64,000 nucleotides of DNA. Origin: Oryzias latipes (Eukaryota; Chordata; Actinopteri; Beloniformes; Adrianichthyidae). The position numbers and the translations under genes were made by a program. Positions 49,901-61,734 of the stretch are shown in pieces. Each line of letters opens with the position of its first letter. Position 1 is the stretch's first letter. The notes under the pieces are model-generated. The model searched no databases, had not been told where the DNA came from, and saw nothing but the letters and a program-made list of their open reading frames with translations. Where the stretch lies: assembly GCF_002234675.1 (NCBI RefSeq), contig NC_019875.2, positions 28,083,818 to 28,147,817 of the forward strand. The letters are read 5' to 3'.

Positions 49901-52900
49901 AATCAAACATCATCTTTGTTAATAAAGCTTTAAAACCTAAAATGGTAAACATGGAAAAACTCCTAAATGAAGCAAGCCTAATATGAACATTTTAAACTAG
50001 AGTTTTGCTTAAAGGAACATTAAGTTGTTTGGAGTTGTACAAGTGTTTGATGCGATTCCTCAGATGTGATTTCCAGATCATCAGCCCGACGCTAAAGCCA
50101 GGAATTGTGCTTCGTTTTTCACTCTCCACTGCATCATTTACAACTAATCAGGCTTATGCAGCAGGTTAAAGACTTTTTTTTACAGGACCTGCAACTTAAA
50201 AAAAAAAAAAATTAGATATTAAGGTTAAATAATATTTATTGATTACATTGCACATAAATCATGGTGACTTGCCTGTACACTGCACAATGATATGAATGAC
50301 TTTAGTCTTTTTGTATTCCCATGTAGAGCTGCCATCTGTTCTTCTGCAGCACAAACCTTTCTGGAACTTCGCTTTGAGTAACTTCACCTGCAGAAATGTC
50401 ACATGTTAATTCAATTAAGTATTTTATAAACTTTTAAAGTTCATTTTTAAGTGTCAGTATATGTATATGCATGGTTTAAAAATATACAATGCACTTTAAT
50501 ATTATTTCCCATAAGAACTTGTTTACTGATTTCAGTCTTAAAGTCGATTTTTAGCAACACTGATGCCATATAATTACTGTATAAATCCTAGAATCAGGCT
50601 GGCTCGGAGCTTTTTCTCTCATGTTGTCACCGAAAACGGGAACGGCTATCATGTGAAGACGGTTCGTCTCCATCGGGTTCTTTTTGCGCATGCGCAAGAT
50701 AAAAAGAAATTATCTTTTCAAAGCAGCACTTTAACATCCTAAAATTAACATCCTTAGAGACATGTGACTGACAAAAGAAAAGATCACAGAATTGATACTT
50801 ACCTAAAGATGATTGACAGCGTGAACCTCGCAGCCGTAGACATTAGCGCACAGCGTTCAAAGTAAAAGTGCTCACAAACTACTTCCGGGTGACCGTGTGT
50901 CAGGCGAAATGTTAAAAAAAATAATTTTAAAGTTCATTAACAGTTTGCTGCATTTTTTATTTGATATATAAATGGGAAATACGTGGATTATTATAGTACA
51001 TTGTTGTTTGGACGATAAAATCCGTCATCGCTTCTTTTAAAATACTTTTCAGTTCAAATGATTGACAAAAATCATCATCCAATCAGCGTTGTCCCATAGT
51101 ACCTGCCTCTTCCGGTTTGGAAATGTTTTTCATTTTTGAAGATTTCGTTTTGTTTTCTGGAAATTCATTCTGTGTTCTGAAATGTTTTTCATTTTTTAAT
51201 ATTTCATTTTTTTTCTGAAATGTTTTTCATTTTTTAATATTTCATTTTTTTTCTGGAAATTTTTTTTTTCTGAAATGTTTTTCATTTTTTAATATTTCAT
51301 TTTTTTTCTGGATTTTTTTTTTCTGAAATGTTTTCATTTTTTATTTCTTTTTTTTCCTGGAAATTAATTTTGTTTTCTGAAATGTTTTTTTTTTTTTTTG
51401 TCATTTTTGTTTTTCAAGTTTGGTTTCTGAAATTTTGTTTTGTTTTCTAAAATGTAATGCTGCTTTTTAAAATTTTTTTTTTTTTAATTGTTGTTGTGAT
51501 CTTAAAAATGTTTTTGTATCGAGTGATTTGTTGAATGCTTTGCACTTCAGGGCCACCGTATCTTCCTGAGGTCAAAGGTCAAAGAAACTTTGGTTGTGGT
51601 TGTAGACCTGTTTTGGTGCAGTGGCTGTGAAATTGTGCGAAGATTGCTCTGGAACAAAAGTTTTCTTATCCCATTTAGGAAAATATGAAAATTGCCAAAT
51701 TTCACACTTTGCCAAGCCCTGTGGCCATCCCATAATAATTTTAAAACTTTCTTCAGATATCCCCGACACTTGTGTTTTTATTTTGTTAGTGGATGACATT
51801 TTTGTCCATATTTGAGCCCCATGAGAAAATGTGGCCCCATTCTTTTTTTTTAACCATCTCACCTGCTGTGATGTCATCATTTCGGGATGGGGGGGGGTCA
51901 TTCACTGTGCCCACAATTCGTTTTCAAGATACTATTGATAAAAAAAGCACAAACGGAACAACTTTTCTGACTTCTTACCTCGCCATTGCAAAAGCAGTAG
52001 ATGATAGCAACTAAGAATCCCTGAAATAGAGAAAACAGCTGTTTTACTAGAGCCGTAGAAAATTCCAGCAACTTATGTAACTTTTCAGCAGTATAATTTA
52101 GCATTACTTCTGATCATTTTAATCACAGTTATCCCTGCCATTTTGCTCATCTTAATTAGGATCTTACCACTAACTGAGGGTATGTCAAATCCCCTTTAGA
52201 TAAACCACATGTCTTTAGAATGAAAGGACATGGATGTCTCTCAGAAACTAATGATCAAATCTAGTATTTCTGCATCAACAGTTTTACCTGGAAGGAGTTG
52301 AAAAGCATCTCGTAGTGCATCTGGATCAACCATGGGATTCCAGACACCTCTGTGTACGGCATGGCGTTGAAGATGATGTAGTGGACACCGAACAGCGGCA
52401 TCAACACCAAGGTGGACTTCAGCAGTTTCCTGCAGAAGAAAATGTTTCTGTTTTTAAACTCAAACGAGCAACCATGACTCACAAATAAAACTCATGAAAC
52501 AGAATAAAGTAACAAAACATTATTTTCCCCTCGCTGTGTAATGTGAGTGAGAACTGGCTGTTAATTGGAGTGGTGGAGATCTGGGGCCTGGAAGATCACA
52601 CGTTTTTAGAAAGGACTTCTCATTGGATTACTGATGAATTAAAATGTCTCTGAAATCCCTCATGAGATAGAAGGAGTTAGCAGACTGTAAAGAGGCGGCC
52701 CTCAGCTTTACCTTCTTCAGGAAAGACTAATCTTATAGCTTTTATTTCCACACTGTAAAAAACTGAATCTTAAGAAAGTAAAAAAGACCACCTTGTTTCA
52801 AGAAAATTGTCCTTTTTCTTCTTATTTCCAAGAATACAATTCCAATGTAGTTTAAGGAAAACATGTCTTAGTGACTAATTTTTGTTTTCTAAAAGTACGG

Positions 52901-55900
52901 TTATATATATATATATATATATATAGTTTATGCCTATTTAAAGAAAATCTGGCAATGGGGTACACATTTATGCTGCGTGGTAATATTCTAATGATACAGG
53001 AGATACCCATATCTCAATAAGTTATAACTTTTAGTTCTTTTATTACTACTTATGTACGTTAAAACAATCAAATTGAGCACTTTGCTTGCAAACTAGAGCT
53101 AGAATTACAAATACTGGAATGTGAAGCTGAGCCTTTATCAGGGAGACTCACCTCTGAAAGAACAAGCTCCCTTTTCATTTCAGAAGACAAACATCCTCTC
53201 TATTGTTGAGGCCAGACTTTTAACCTTTTTTTTTATTTATAAAGCCTAAAGTTGGTCTGTGCCTCTCGTATCCTTCACTCAATCTCTTATCTCACTGCAC
53301 AATGTTTTTGTGTACAGACCTTTTTTTTTTAACCATAAGTTCAAACTGATGCTGAAAATCAACCTCAAGAGCAGCCTGACCATCAAAAACATGAACAACG
53401 TCTCTAATCAGCTGACCAACTCTGAACAGACAGATGATCCAAAAATCTCACTGAACTAGAAATGTGACAGAAAGTCAAACAGTGAGCTAAAAAAATCATG
53501 GATCCATATTTTTTTAGGATTTATTTTCACTTTTTTGAACAAACCTGAGTGACTCCATTCTGATAATCACTAATCTGGTAAACTATTTAATCATGTGTGA
53601 AATTATAACAGTATTGAAATACATTTGCTTTGATGGAGAATACTTGGGTCATTTGTGTTGGCCTATGTCACTTAAACTCACTAAGAAATGATTGGTAAAT
53701 CCAAAAGCAGTGAGTACCTGTACTGTTGCCGGGTGTCACATCTTCCAGCGTTTGTTTCTCGTAGTTTTGTTGCCAAGACTCTGATGATATTGAGAAACAG
53801 GATGAAGTTAACCTGAGGAGAAAAAAAAGAGGTTTATATGATCCCATGCAGTTGAAAAAATAAATATGTATTATTAAGATCTCAAATATGCCAGAGAATT
53901 TACTTTACTGTGAAGGAAAAGTACACACTGTAAGTATGTACTCACCACCACAGCCATCAGGATGGGAACCTGATATATCCATTTCAAATTGCCTGCACTT
54001 AAGTCCCAACACCTGCATTAAACAAACAACAAATGGGGTTTTTGATACCAATTTATACTCAACTCACATTAATTCCAGTTTTTTGAAGGATGTCGTTTTT
54101 CTGCATCAGAATACTAGCCTTTTGAAAAAACCAATAATGTCACATCGACATATTCTCTCCAGAGATTTGCAGACTTACGTCTGACATAAAGTAGCTTTAA
54201 CCGATGTATTGTTTTAGTCCAAAACGAGCTAAACAGCAGGCAGGAATGCTCTCCTGCTCCTTTTACTGACTTGATTAGTTTTTTTTTCTGCAGGTTCTGA
54301 ACACAACATCAGCTGAGTTGCAAGATCAACCGCAGCTCTGGGCAACGAGAAAAGTCGGAGGGATTTCAAGTTACCTCCTGGCAACTTTCCACCAGATGAT
54401 TCTGGCCATTGAAGTCATGGAAGATTAGTCAATTATTGCAGTTTGCTGTCAAACTTGTCCTCATACTTTACTATGTAAATCATGGCAGACTTTTGCTCAC
54501 ATGGGGGTGTAAAGAATATCTGCAGCTACTGGAGATGTTTGTGTGGGAATGTGGAATTTAAAAACCACACAAGTTTCTCAGCTTTTGCTAATACTACTTT
54601 ACTTTATCACTACTTTACTTGATTTGAATTTATAAATATTTAATCCTTTTTAGAATAACTGAAAGCAGCTTTTATTGACTATTTTTGGATTTGTATTTGT
54701 TTTCTATGGTTTACAAGGAATAAATTAAGACACATGATGACATTTATCTCCTGAACTGGGTTTCTTATAAACATTTCTGTTTTTTAACCAGCATTCTGCA
54801 GCATACTAGTGAGAGATGGTCAGATTTATAGTGGGAAATTATTCATTTTTACCCCAGTGGTCTAAAAACATTTACTATTGACAGGATATTAACTCTGTGT
54901 TCATCCTAACAGGCCCAGAATCTAAAATCTACAGTCAGGACCATAAATATTTGGACAGAGACACATTCTTTCTAATTTAGTTTCTGTACATTACAAAACT
55001 CTTTTTTGGCAATAACAGCCTGAAGTCTTGAACTCATGGACATCACCAGATGCTGGGTTTTCTCCTTCTGAATGCTCTGCCAGGCCTTTACTGCAGCGGC
55101 TTTCAGTTGCTGTTTGTTTGTGGGCCTTTCTGTCTGAAGATAGTCTTCAACAAGTGAAATGCTGCTCAATTGGGTTAAGATCAGGTGACTGACTTGGCCG
55201 TTCAAGAATATTCCACTTCTTTGCTTTAATAAACTCCTAAGTTGCTTTGGCTGTATGTTTTGGGTTGTTGACCATCTGAATTATGAAAAGGATCCAGGTG
55301 ATTTAATGGAAACAGTATAATTGGAAAACGGGTTTTTTCAACATTTTTAGAATTTTGATAAAGTTTTGCGCATCTGTGTGATGGAAACGCTGCGAATCAT
55401 GCTGCAATTATTTAAATATTCAAAATTTACAGCTGCTCTTGCACAAACAAAACAAAAATTTAAAACAAATCACTTTTTAAAACGGCAAATCTTTATAGTC
55501 TTTATTCAAGGTTTTTTATTTGTGAGGTTACATAAAATAGCATTTTAATGCAACTTTTAGGAAAAACAGTTACAACTTCAAACTTTTTGTGCTGCAAGGA
55601 TTACAAAAAAAAGCCTGTGAGATCCAAGAGGGACTGGTACACCATTAGTACGGTTGTCTCTCTTTTGTGACATTTTCGGTTGCCTTGTGATTTTTGTGAA
55701 GGAAAAAGGGAACCTTGTCTCAAACAAGGTTGAGAGACACTAGTGTAGACTAGATTTGCGTAATATTAGTCACTGGGATTACTTACTCTGTGTCAGCAAA
55801 TGTGGCTCTAACCGTCGCCCAGATGGATACGAACACCGCGGGCACGCCTGTAAAATTCAATGTAAAAGTGTCTAAGATTACACAGATTCCTTATAAGGCG

Positions 55901-58900
55901 GGGACTTTTTAAAATGTTCTCACATCTTATGAGTAGAACCTGGGTAGCACAGCATCCACATTGTATGCGCTGTGCTTATGTAACATATATGCACAGTGTG
56001 TACAATGCAGGAACTGTAAAGCCCACAATCAAATTAATTTAAAAAAATCTATTTCGTTGCTGCATGCTGAATTCACAATTACAAATTATTAACTTATATT
56101 GGAATTAATGCAAACCATGTTTCAAGTGTTAAATATGGCAATCAACTAAGTACAATGTAAACCACAAAGAACTCACCCCATCCAATCAGAGTGAATCCCC
56201 AGAGGTACTTTCTGTCTGAGAAAAAGGTCATGAAGATGAGGCTGTGGAGGTAAAGACCCTCCACAAGGATCCAGTAATAATTAGTTGCTAGAAAGTACAT
56301 GAACAAGGTGACCACCACCTTGCAGGCAATCTATAAGAACAGCAGAGAGAAAAAGATGGACAAATAATCAATATTTCCACTAACAAACGTATCACATCTT
56401 TTCTACAAATGTAATTTCATGTAATTCTAATATAAATCCATAAAGTTCATATATTCATTTATCTACTATTTTTTTTTGACTCCAGAGAAAACAGAACAAA
56501 TGGACCAATCAAATAAACACAATGAAAGTGTTGTGAAGATTCCCCAAAGATTTGTCCTCTCTGGCAGCTGAACAAATGCCGCCTAATAAAAAAAAATAAC
56601 TTCACAAAGGTAGTATTATTTGCAATTCCCCATTCCCTTGAACAAAAGAGATGCAGCAGATTCTGAGCCGGAGTTGTTATAAATTTATATGATAAGGACC
56701 AATCTGTTTTTTTCCAGTGTTGGACCCCTTTTATTCTCCAGGGAAGAAGATTTAGAATACAAAAGCTGAGAAGACAGCTTTTGTTTGCTGCTTACTGAGG
56801 TGAAACATTCTCATGTTTTTGATCTTTTGTTTACTTTATAAAAACCTTAAACATGCATATAAAAAGATAGTTTCATTTTTAATGAAATAAAATCAGTTTT
56901 TTTCCCTTTATCCTAATTTAAATTCTACATATGTTCGATGTAGTGTTTTAATGTAATTACAAAGCTACTGCATACCTCAAATGACTAGACTAGTAAATGT
57001 AATCTAATTATATTAACGTTTTTTTAATCTCATAATTTTAAATGTGCAAAAAGTCAGCAATGCACTTTGGTGCAGGAACATTTTTTTAATCATGTTTGAA
57101 CATGCTCTCTGTTCTGACACTTATTAGCAGCTTAAATTTTGGAGTTACTATAAATACATTTATGAGAAAAGCTTAACTTGCTTTTTCGGAAAGCCTTTAG
57201 TAAATAATAAGTAAGAAGGACGTGCTCTTTTTCTGGCTCAGCCTACTTTAAACAAGAATATTTTTGTTAATTAAGCGTCTCTGTTCATTCACTGCAAAAA
57301 ACAGGTATTTTTGTCAGGTTTCAGGTTTCTTATTACTACTTGTCATAAGAGAAAAGTTCAAATTAAAAAATACTTATTTCAGATGAGTAGTGCAGTAAAA
57401 TACGACAAAACTAGTAGTTATTTTCAGTAGGTTAACAACTTGATCTTGAAAAAAAATTGTATTTTTTGCATAATCTCTGTTGAAACAAGTTTCTTAATTG
57501 AAATACTTTTTTTAAGCAGAGGTTTTATTCTTGTTTTAAGAAACAGAACTTCTTGATTAAAACTAAAAGTTTTGTTTAACTTATTTATCTTTAAATGAGT
57601 AATGTTATTATTTTAAGATGGTTTAGTGCTTTAAATTGGATGGGGGGGGGGGGGGTAAACATGTGTGTTGCACACACTTCAACACTTCTTTCAAGCAATA
57701 CCACTTTAACACATAATATTTCCAATTACCAAAGCAAAATATCAGTGTGTATTGCTAATTTATAGATTTCATTTCTGAGCAGAATCTCACAACTTATTTT
57801 AAGAACTCTTACCAAAACAAAGTCTACTTGTTGCATTGGCAGCATTGGCAGAATTTTTTTTAAAACTTATAACAAGGTAAAAAAAAATCTTGTGTTCTAT
57901 GTTTTTTCCTTTAGTTATAGTAGGATAGATTTCGTTTTTTAACCCTAATGTTCTTATTTAATCACTGTTTATCCCAAACAGCCTGTTTTTTTGCAGAAAA
58001 ACCTGACCTGAGGTTCATAACAATCCAGTTAAACGCTGACATATTGACTGGATTTTTAGCCGTCCCTGGAGCAGACTCTGATTAACTCATCCATTGATTT
58101 GGCAGCAGGTAAGGTCCCGCCGTGATTAATAGAAGCCATTCGAGGACCTCATCCTTTGAGTGCCACTTTATTTCCTCTATCTCCTCTACTTCTAATCAGT
58201 GGGTGATTTTGCAGCCCCGACTGCCTAAGCAATGCGTTTGCCTTGTTTTCTGGAAACCTTTGTGGACTTCCTGACATTACTGGCTGTTTAGGTGCTACTA
58301 AAAACACTGTGCAAAAAAGAAAAATACTAAAATATCGTCACCTATTTTATGAAAATGATTGTGACATGTATCTAATCTGTAATAGGTAATGCCTTTAAAG
58401 CAACATTTAGACAAATAAAATGACAAATTTTAGAAAAAGGCAAATAAATCTTCCTAAAAAAACACGGTCGTTTTTAACACCGAAAGTTATGTTTTGTTTT
58501 TTTTATTACTAATTTATTTATGTTTTTTAGTTATTTAACTTTTATAACCCAGCTGCTGGGCAAACAGATAACAGGTAAAAGCATTTTGCATTGGACAGCT
58601 TTTAAATTTACAATAGGCTGTTATGAATCTTCTGACACACAGGGTGTTTATGTGTATAAACCCCTTTTGTATTTGAGGTTAAACATTATTTATTTCAACT
58701 GTATTTGCATGCATTACTTTTTTGGACCTAATGAAAAAGGGTTGTGTTGCTTTATGGACGTCTGACTGGAATGATGGCAAAACATCTGCAATATCTCATT
58801 TATGGTTTAGCAGACTTACTTAATTTATTAACATGCATTTTTATTGATTTTTCTTATTATTTTTTACAAATATGAGATCTAAATTGGTTGTTTTTAACTA

Positions 58901-60613
58901 CAAATCACCAGGTTTTAACGTTTTTCACATTTATATTTGTCTGTTATTGTTTTAAAAAAAAAAAAGAATTGAACTGATTAATTCTTTCTGTGTGCATTTA
59001 TTAAAAGAACATAAATTGATCCTCAAAGTTTTTCCCAAATGCAGCCATGGCCACTTACGAACTGTGTTTTGTTGACTGGTGGAGCTATAGTAATGGACTT
59101 GAGGTCATCCAGAGTGACTCTTTCCATGTTCTCTAATGGAGATTCAGAGTAGAGGACAACATCTTTCACAAAGATGCTTATGGCTCTTAGCATGTAGGAC
59201 ACAAATAGGTGCATGTGAATGTAGTTCCTGGTGCAGTGCAGCCGTCTGGGGACAAAACAGAACACAGCAGCAGATGGCTCAGATTAATGGTCAGATAAAA
59301 ACTTTATTGCAGTTTTGCTACAGAAACACTATACAAATATTAATTAAAAACTGCTTTGTTGCATCGAAGGCTAACACATTTTGGAGAAACCAAAAAAAAG
59401 CTTTTGCTGAGTTCATTTATACGATGCTGAATTTGTTTTGACATGATGAAAAGCTAAAGTCACCTTGTTTTGCCAAGGAAAGGTAAAGGCTCGGTCACAC
59501 TTTCACCATTTACAGTCAAAAGCATTCAACTTAAAGTCAGTTGCTGTGCATTAAATCGTTTGCTCTTTTTGCAGTTCTGAAGATAAAACAATCGATTTAG
59601 GAAAACTGATTTCCCAGATGACAAGAAACGGAACAAATGTGCTAATGTAAAATATCCCTTTGCTCTCTCTGGAAAACATTTATGAACTCTCCTTTCTAGA
59701 AGCCGATGTGTTGACGGGGAAACGTGGCTTCGGATGCCGGTGCCAGAATGTCAGATGGGCCCCTGGGATAACTTATTAAACTCATTTGGCCCGTAAATTT
59801 CCTGATGCCAGTTGGGAGCATTCCTAAAACTTCCTGACTTACTGGCTGTACAGTAAGTCCCACCGGGAGGGAGCATTTGTAAACATTACTTTCAGATTGA
59901 TTCCTGAAACTCCCTGAGCCCCATAAAATAAGCAAATATAGACGCATCGGCTAGGCATTAACCATGTTAGTCAAAATTCAATAATGTTATTGATTTTACC
60001 TTTATTTAAGACGCAGATTTTACAGGTGTAGCAGGATTACAAATAAAGCTTTGAGTGTAATAAGAATAACTCATACAACTAAAAACCAAACCTCTCCATT
60101 ACCAAATTATGCTCTTTTTTTAGGACAAGCTCTGTAAAACCAAAAATATATCACAATGATAGGTTTTGTAATAAATGTAATCTGAAATTAGAAGAAAACA
60201 TGAACAAAAACATCTATAATACTATTAATTATTATTATTAGGTTTAACATGAACACAATTCTGCCTTGATCCACTATTATTATTATTAATATAATATTAA
60301 TATTATTATTATGAAGCTTGCTGTAACTATCAGCTTTATTGTTTGTAGCTGATAAAATTTCCCTCCGTGCTGACATGTCATCAATAATTCTATGGACTCC
60401 CTGCTCATCTCTTCCACAACCTCAATTTCTGACCCAGCAGCAAACTCAAATATCTAACTCAGGAAAATCTGAGACTTAAAGGGGTGACGGAAATATTTCA
60501 CTCAGAATACAAACTCACCGGAAATATCCTAGGATGACAACAGCAACCATGAGTGATCCCAGAGAGACGGAGTACCCAACAGTGTAGATGAGATACAGGC
60601 GGTGAAAGACCTC
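46903..60613 (-). CDS. pth1r: Parathyroid hormone/PTHrP receptor (pth1r), 3' nine exons; 5' end outside window
   Basis: Exons in transcript order: 60613-60519 (TM1), 59245-59059 (TM2/ECL1), 56330-56177 (TM3-4), 55847-55787, 54012-53946, 53812-53718 (TM5/ICL3), 52429-52288 (TM6/ECL3), 52020-51979 (42-nt TM7 exon), 47265-46903 (tail). All are GT-AG; phases agree; they total 401 residues plus stop. Signature segments are [72 protein letters not shown]-like PYTEVSG and IIYCFCNGE. This is a class B GPCR coupling mainly to Gs/Gq, controlling calcium homeostasis and cartilage/bone growth. The ECL cysteines for the TM3-ECL2 disulfide are present (IACK and CWDL). The tail has [20 protein letters not shown] and ends ETVM, the PDZ ligand that binds NHERF in mammals. 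Teleosts have more than one paralogue (pth1ra/b, pth3r); I cannot assign which. Confidence 0.95.
47283..47861 (+). repeat. Older interspersed repeat D, left part
   Basis: From aaagctgcgagtggcgttgt through tttggtcccctggagatgac to gatggcagcctcttcct the sequence resembles a long fish repeat. It continues, without loss, at 51568 after the 3.69-kb element. It adjoins pth1r's last exon inside the intron. Confidence 0.5.
48000..48340. repeat. ~41-bp subrepeats in left TIR (mirrored at 51120-51420)
   Basis: Units of the form acatttcagaaaacaaaatg followed by aaatattaaaaattgaaaa recur about six to eight times with small variation. The right TIR carries the reverse complement at 51.12-51.42 kb with a different unit count, so the arrays have changed in length independently. 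Confidence 0.75.
48577..49666 (+). pseudogene. Rightward gene of the TIR element, apparently damaged
   Basis: Possible exons are 48577-48594 (ATG, six codons, donor GTAAAC), 48653-48808, 48869-48971 (or onward to the TGA ending at 49118) and 49439-49666. The second encodes a basic segment with [20 protein letters not shown], the third [20 protein letters not shown], and the fourth an acidic segment ([20 protein letters not shown]) ending DRYAE-stop. The second and third join in frame only if 48808 is a donor, but the next bases are ATAAGG rather than GTAAGG. The first exon also joins out of phase. A poly(A) signal AATAAA is at 49779-49784. I do not recognise the protein. The 112-codon antisense ORF over the same region is probably a shadow. 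Confidence 0.45.
49779..49818. terminator. Overlapping convergent poly(A) signals
   Basis: AATAAA on the plus strand (49779-49784) and on the minus strand (49818-49813, seen as TTTATT) lie about 30 bp apart, between the stop codons of the two element genes. This is the arrangement expected for tail-to-tail genes. Confidence 0.55.
49992..50673 (-). CDS. Leftward gene of the TIR element, intact 115-residue three-exon frame
   Basis: Coding exons 50673-50578, 50387-50273 and 50128-49992 join in frame (phase 0, then phase 1) to 348 nt. The first intron is GT-AG (GTAATT). The second has the classic GC donor, CAG then GCAAGT. The product starts [20 protein letters not shown], has a basic middle ([20 protein letters not shown]) and ends [17 protein letters not shown]. 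No domain is recognised; two adjacent cysteines and many basic residues are visible. A further upstream exon inside the right TIR may contribute 5' UTR: an ATG at 50849 with donor GTAAGT at 50807. A poly(A) signal lies at 49818-49813. Strict frame through three exons argues that it is, or recently was, a real gene. Confidence 0.55.
51568..51950 (+). repeat. Older interspersed repeat D, right part
   Basis: Resumes at gaggtcaaaggtcaaagaaa and continues through gttgtggttgtagacctgtt and gccctgtggccatcccataa, in the same orientation as 47283-47861. It ends shortly before pth1r's 42-nt exon; the exact end is unclear. Confidence 0.5.
52430..53717. other. pth1r intron (ICL3-TM6), with TA microsatellite
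   Basis: Intron sequence with a (TA)n tract near 52902-52924. ORFs such as 53259-53459 have no resemblance or splice context. Nothing else recognised. Confidence 0.6.
54930..55300 (-). mobile_element. Truncated Tc1-like element in pth1r intron
   Basis: The end acagtcaggaccataaatat (54932) followed by ttggacagagacac is a Tc1-type terminal repeat. The minus-strand frame 55205-54972 contains [20 protein letters not shown] and [12 protein letters not shown], the C-terminus of a fish Tc1 transposase. The N-terminal part and other terminal repeat are absent, so this is a 5'-truncated relic. Confidence 0.8.
56331..59058. other. pth1r intron between TM2 and TM3 exons
   Basis: 2.7 kb of AT-rich intron with a G14-type run at about 57641-57655. 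The 58050-58260 part is less AT-rich and could be a conserved non-coding element, but this cannot be judged without comparison. No additional exon is required: the phase from 59059 to 56330 joins directly. Confidence 0.55.
60218..60320. repeat. ATT/TAA trinucleotide-rich tract
   Basis: Several interrupted runs of TAT/ATT units within a pth1r intron. Simple sequence only. Confidence 0.8.
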
Positions 60614-60753
60614 CTGTTGGAGAGCGCAAGTTTGTTAGAAAAACCGACAGAGCAGCAAAACAAACTCCCAAAAGAAACACGTTCAAGAAATTGCACCAAC
60701 TTTGTGCGTTTGCATAATAGTTTCCATGCAGTAAATGATGGACAAAAGTCTTT

Positions 60754-60934
60754 CAGGGATGGGCAACTCCAGGCCTCGAGGGCCACATCCCTGCATGTTT
60801 TCCAACATAACCTGCTCTGGCATGTTCTAATTGGCTGGACACACCTGCACCAGGTAATCATTCATGAGTAGAGCTTGGATATTTAACACCATGCAGGCAC
60901 ACCAGGCCTAGAGGCCTGGAGTTGTCCATCCCTG
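60754..60934. mobile_element. Short hAT-like MITE in pth1r intron
   Basis: The left end CAGGGATGGGCAACTCCAGG is mirrored at the right as CCTGGAGTTGTCCATCCCTG, giving a 181-bp element. The CAGGG start suggests hAT. The 8-bp flanks (aagtcttt, aataacta) do not match, so no target duplication supports the assignment. Confidence 0.65.
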
Positions 60935-61130
60935 AATAACTAATCTGGTGTTTTTCAATCAGTGTACCAGGTAGGAAATTATTCAATTTCATCTAATTGA
61001 CCAAACATTTTTTACCATCGTCAGGATATCAGCTCTGAGTTCGTCCAAACAGACCGAATTCACGCAGAGCAGTCAGGAATATGAAAGCTTATAAAATACT
61101 TTTTCTTTGCTATTCAAGACTACTTTGGTA

Positions 61131-61734
61131 AAGCCCAGGTCACACGGCCACTACGTTCATTTTGCGCATTTTCCATGTAGCAATATTGGTCTTTCATGAT
61201 ACATGCGTGATACATGTAATTCATAAGTGTTTCTTGTATTCGTCATTCCTCGTTGTACGCAGATGTCTGCCGAAGGTTTCAACCGGCGTGTCTTTATGTG
61301 AATTCCGTTTGGAGCTGTTCAAAATTTTTGGTCATTTGAGAATCACACAGTTTAGATCAACTCATTTCCTAAGCAATGCATGCGCAAAATTTACGTATCT
61401 TTGCAATTGTGCGTGATTTCTAAGAGATGCATAGGCAAATTTGTGGCTTTGCACGACAGTTCCACATATGTCTAACGGACCAATGTATGTATAACTTTTA
61501 TATCACCTATCCGGCGCATTAAAATTACGTAATTGACGCAGAAAAGTTGGACCAGATTTGGCTTTTACGATAATTTACGTGTTCCTTGCATGCTTTATTC
61601 ATACTTTTTTTGTGGTTCATGTGTGAAATTCCACGTGAAAGACTAACTTTTCTTACTTTTTCCACATTTATTCACATATGACCGATTTTTTTATCCGTGC
61701 AATATGTCCATATTTGGTTCTGTGACATGGCCTT
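61131..61734 (+). mobile_element. Family T MITE copy B
   Basis: Starts aagcccaggtcacacggcca and ends tgtgacatggcctt, resembling the ends of copy A at 44.5 kb. The interior keeps shared phrases such as acatgcgtgat, gtgtctttatg and tacgtaattgacgca. Confidence 0.65.

Larger units (their letters stand above)
47870..51559. mobile_element. 3.69-kb element with ~700-bp terminal inverted repeats and two convergent genes
   Basis: Left TIR 47870-48572 and right TIR about 50880-51559 are inverted copies. They start ACGGTGGCCCTGAAGTGCAA and end inside at a ggtcacccggaagtagtttg block. Flanks CTCTTCCT (47862-47869) and ATCTTCCT (51560-51567) look like an 8-bp target duplication with one change; reading the surrounding repeat D without the element restores a continuous sequence. 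Each TIR contains A/T-rich subrepeats of about 41 bp and an inner CCGGAAGT (ETS-type) site pointing inward (48558-48565; 50888-50881). Between the TIRs are a rightward and a leftward spliced gene. No transposase motif is recognised. An 8-bp duplication is compatible with hAT, P, MULE-like or Zisupton-type elements, so I leave it unassigned. Confidence 0.75.

Noticed and set aside
57641-57655. G-run as a possible G-quadruplex regulator
   Set aside because: A single homopolymer run on its own is more likely simple sequence; no supporting G-tracts are nearby.
60529-60861. 110-codon minus-strand ORF near the TM1 exon
   Set aside because: It is a different frame from the true TM1 exon and runs into a MITE.
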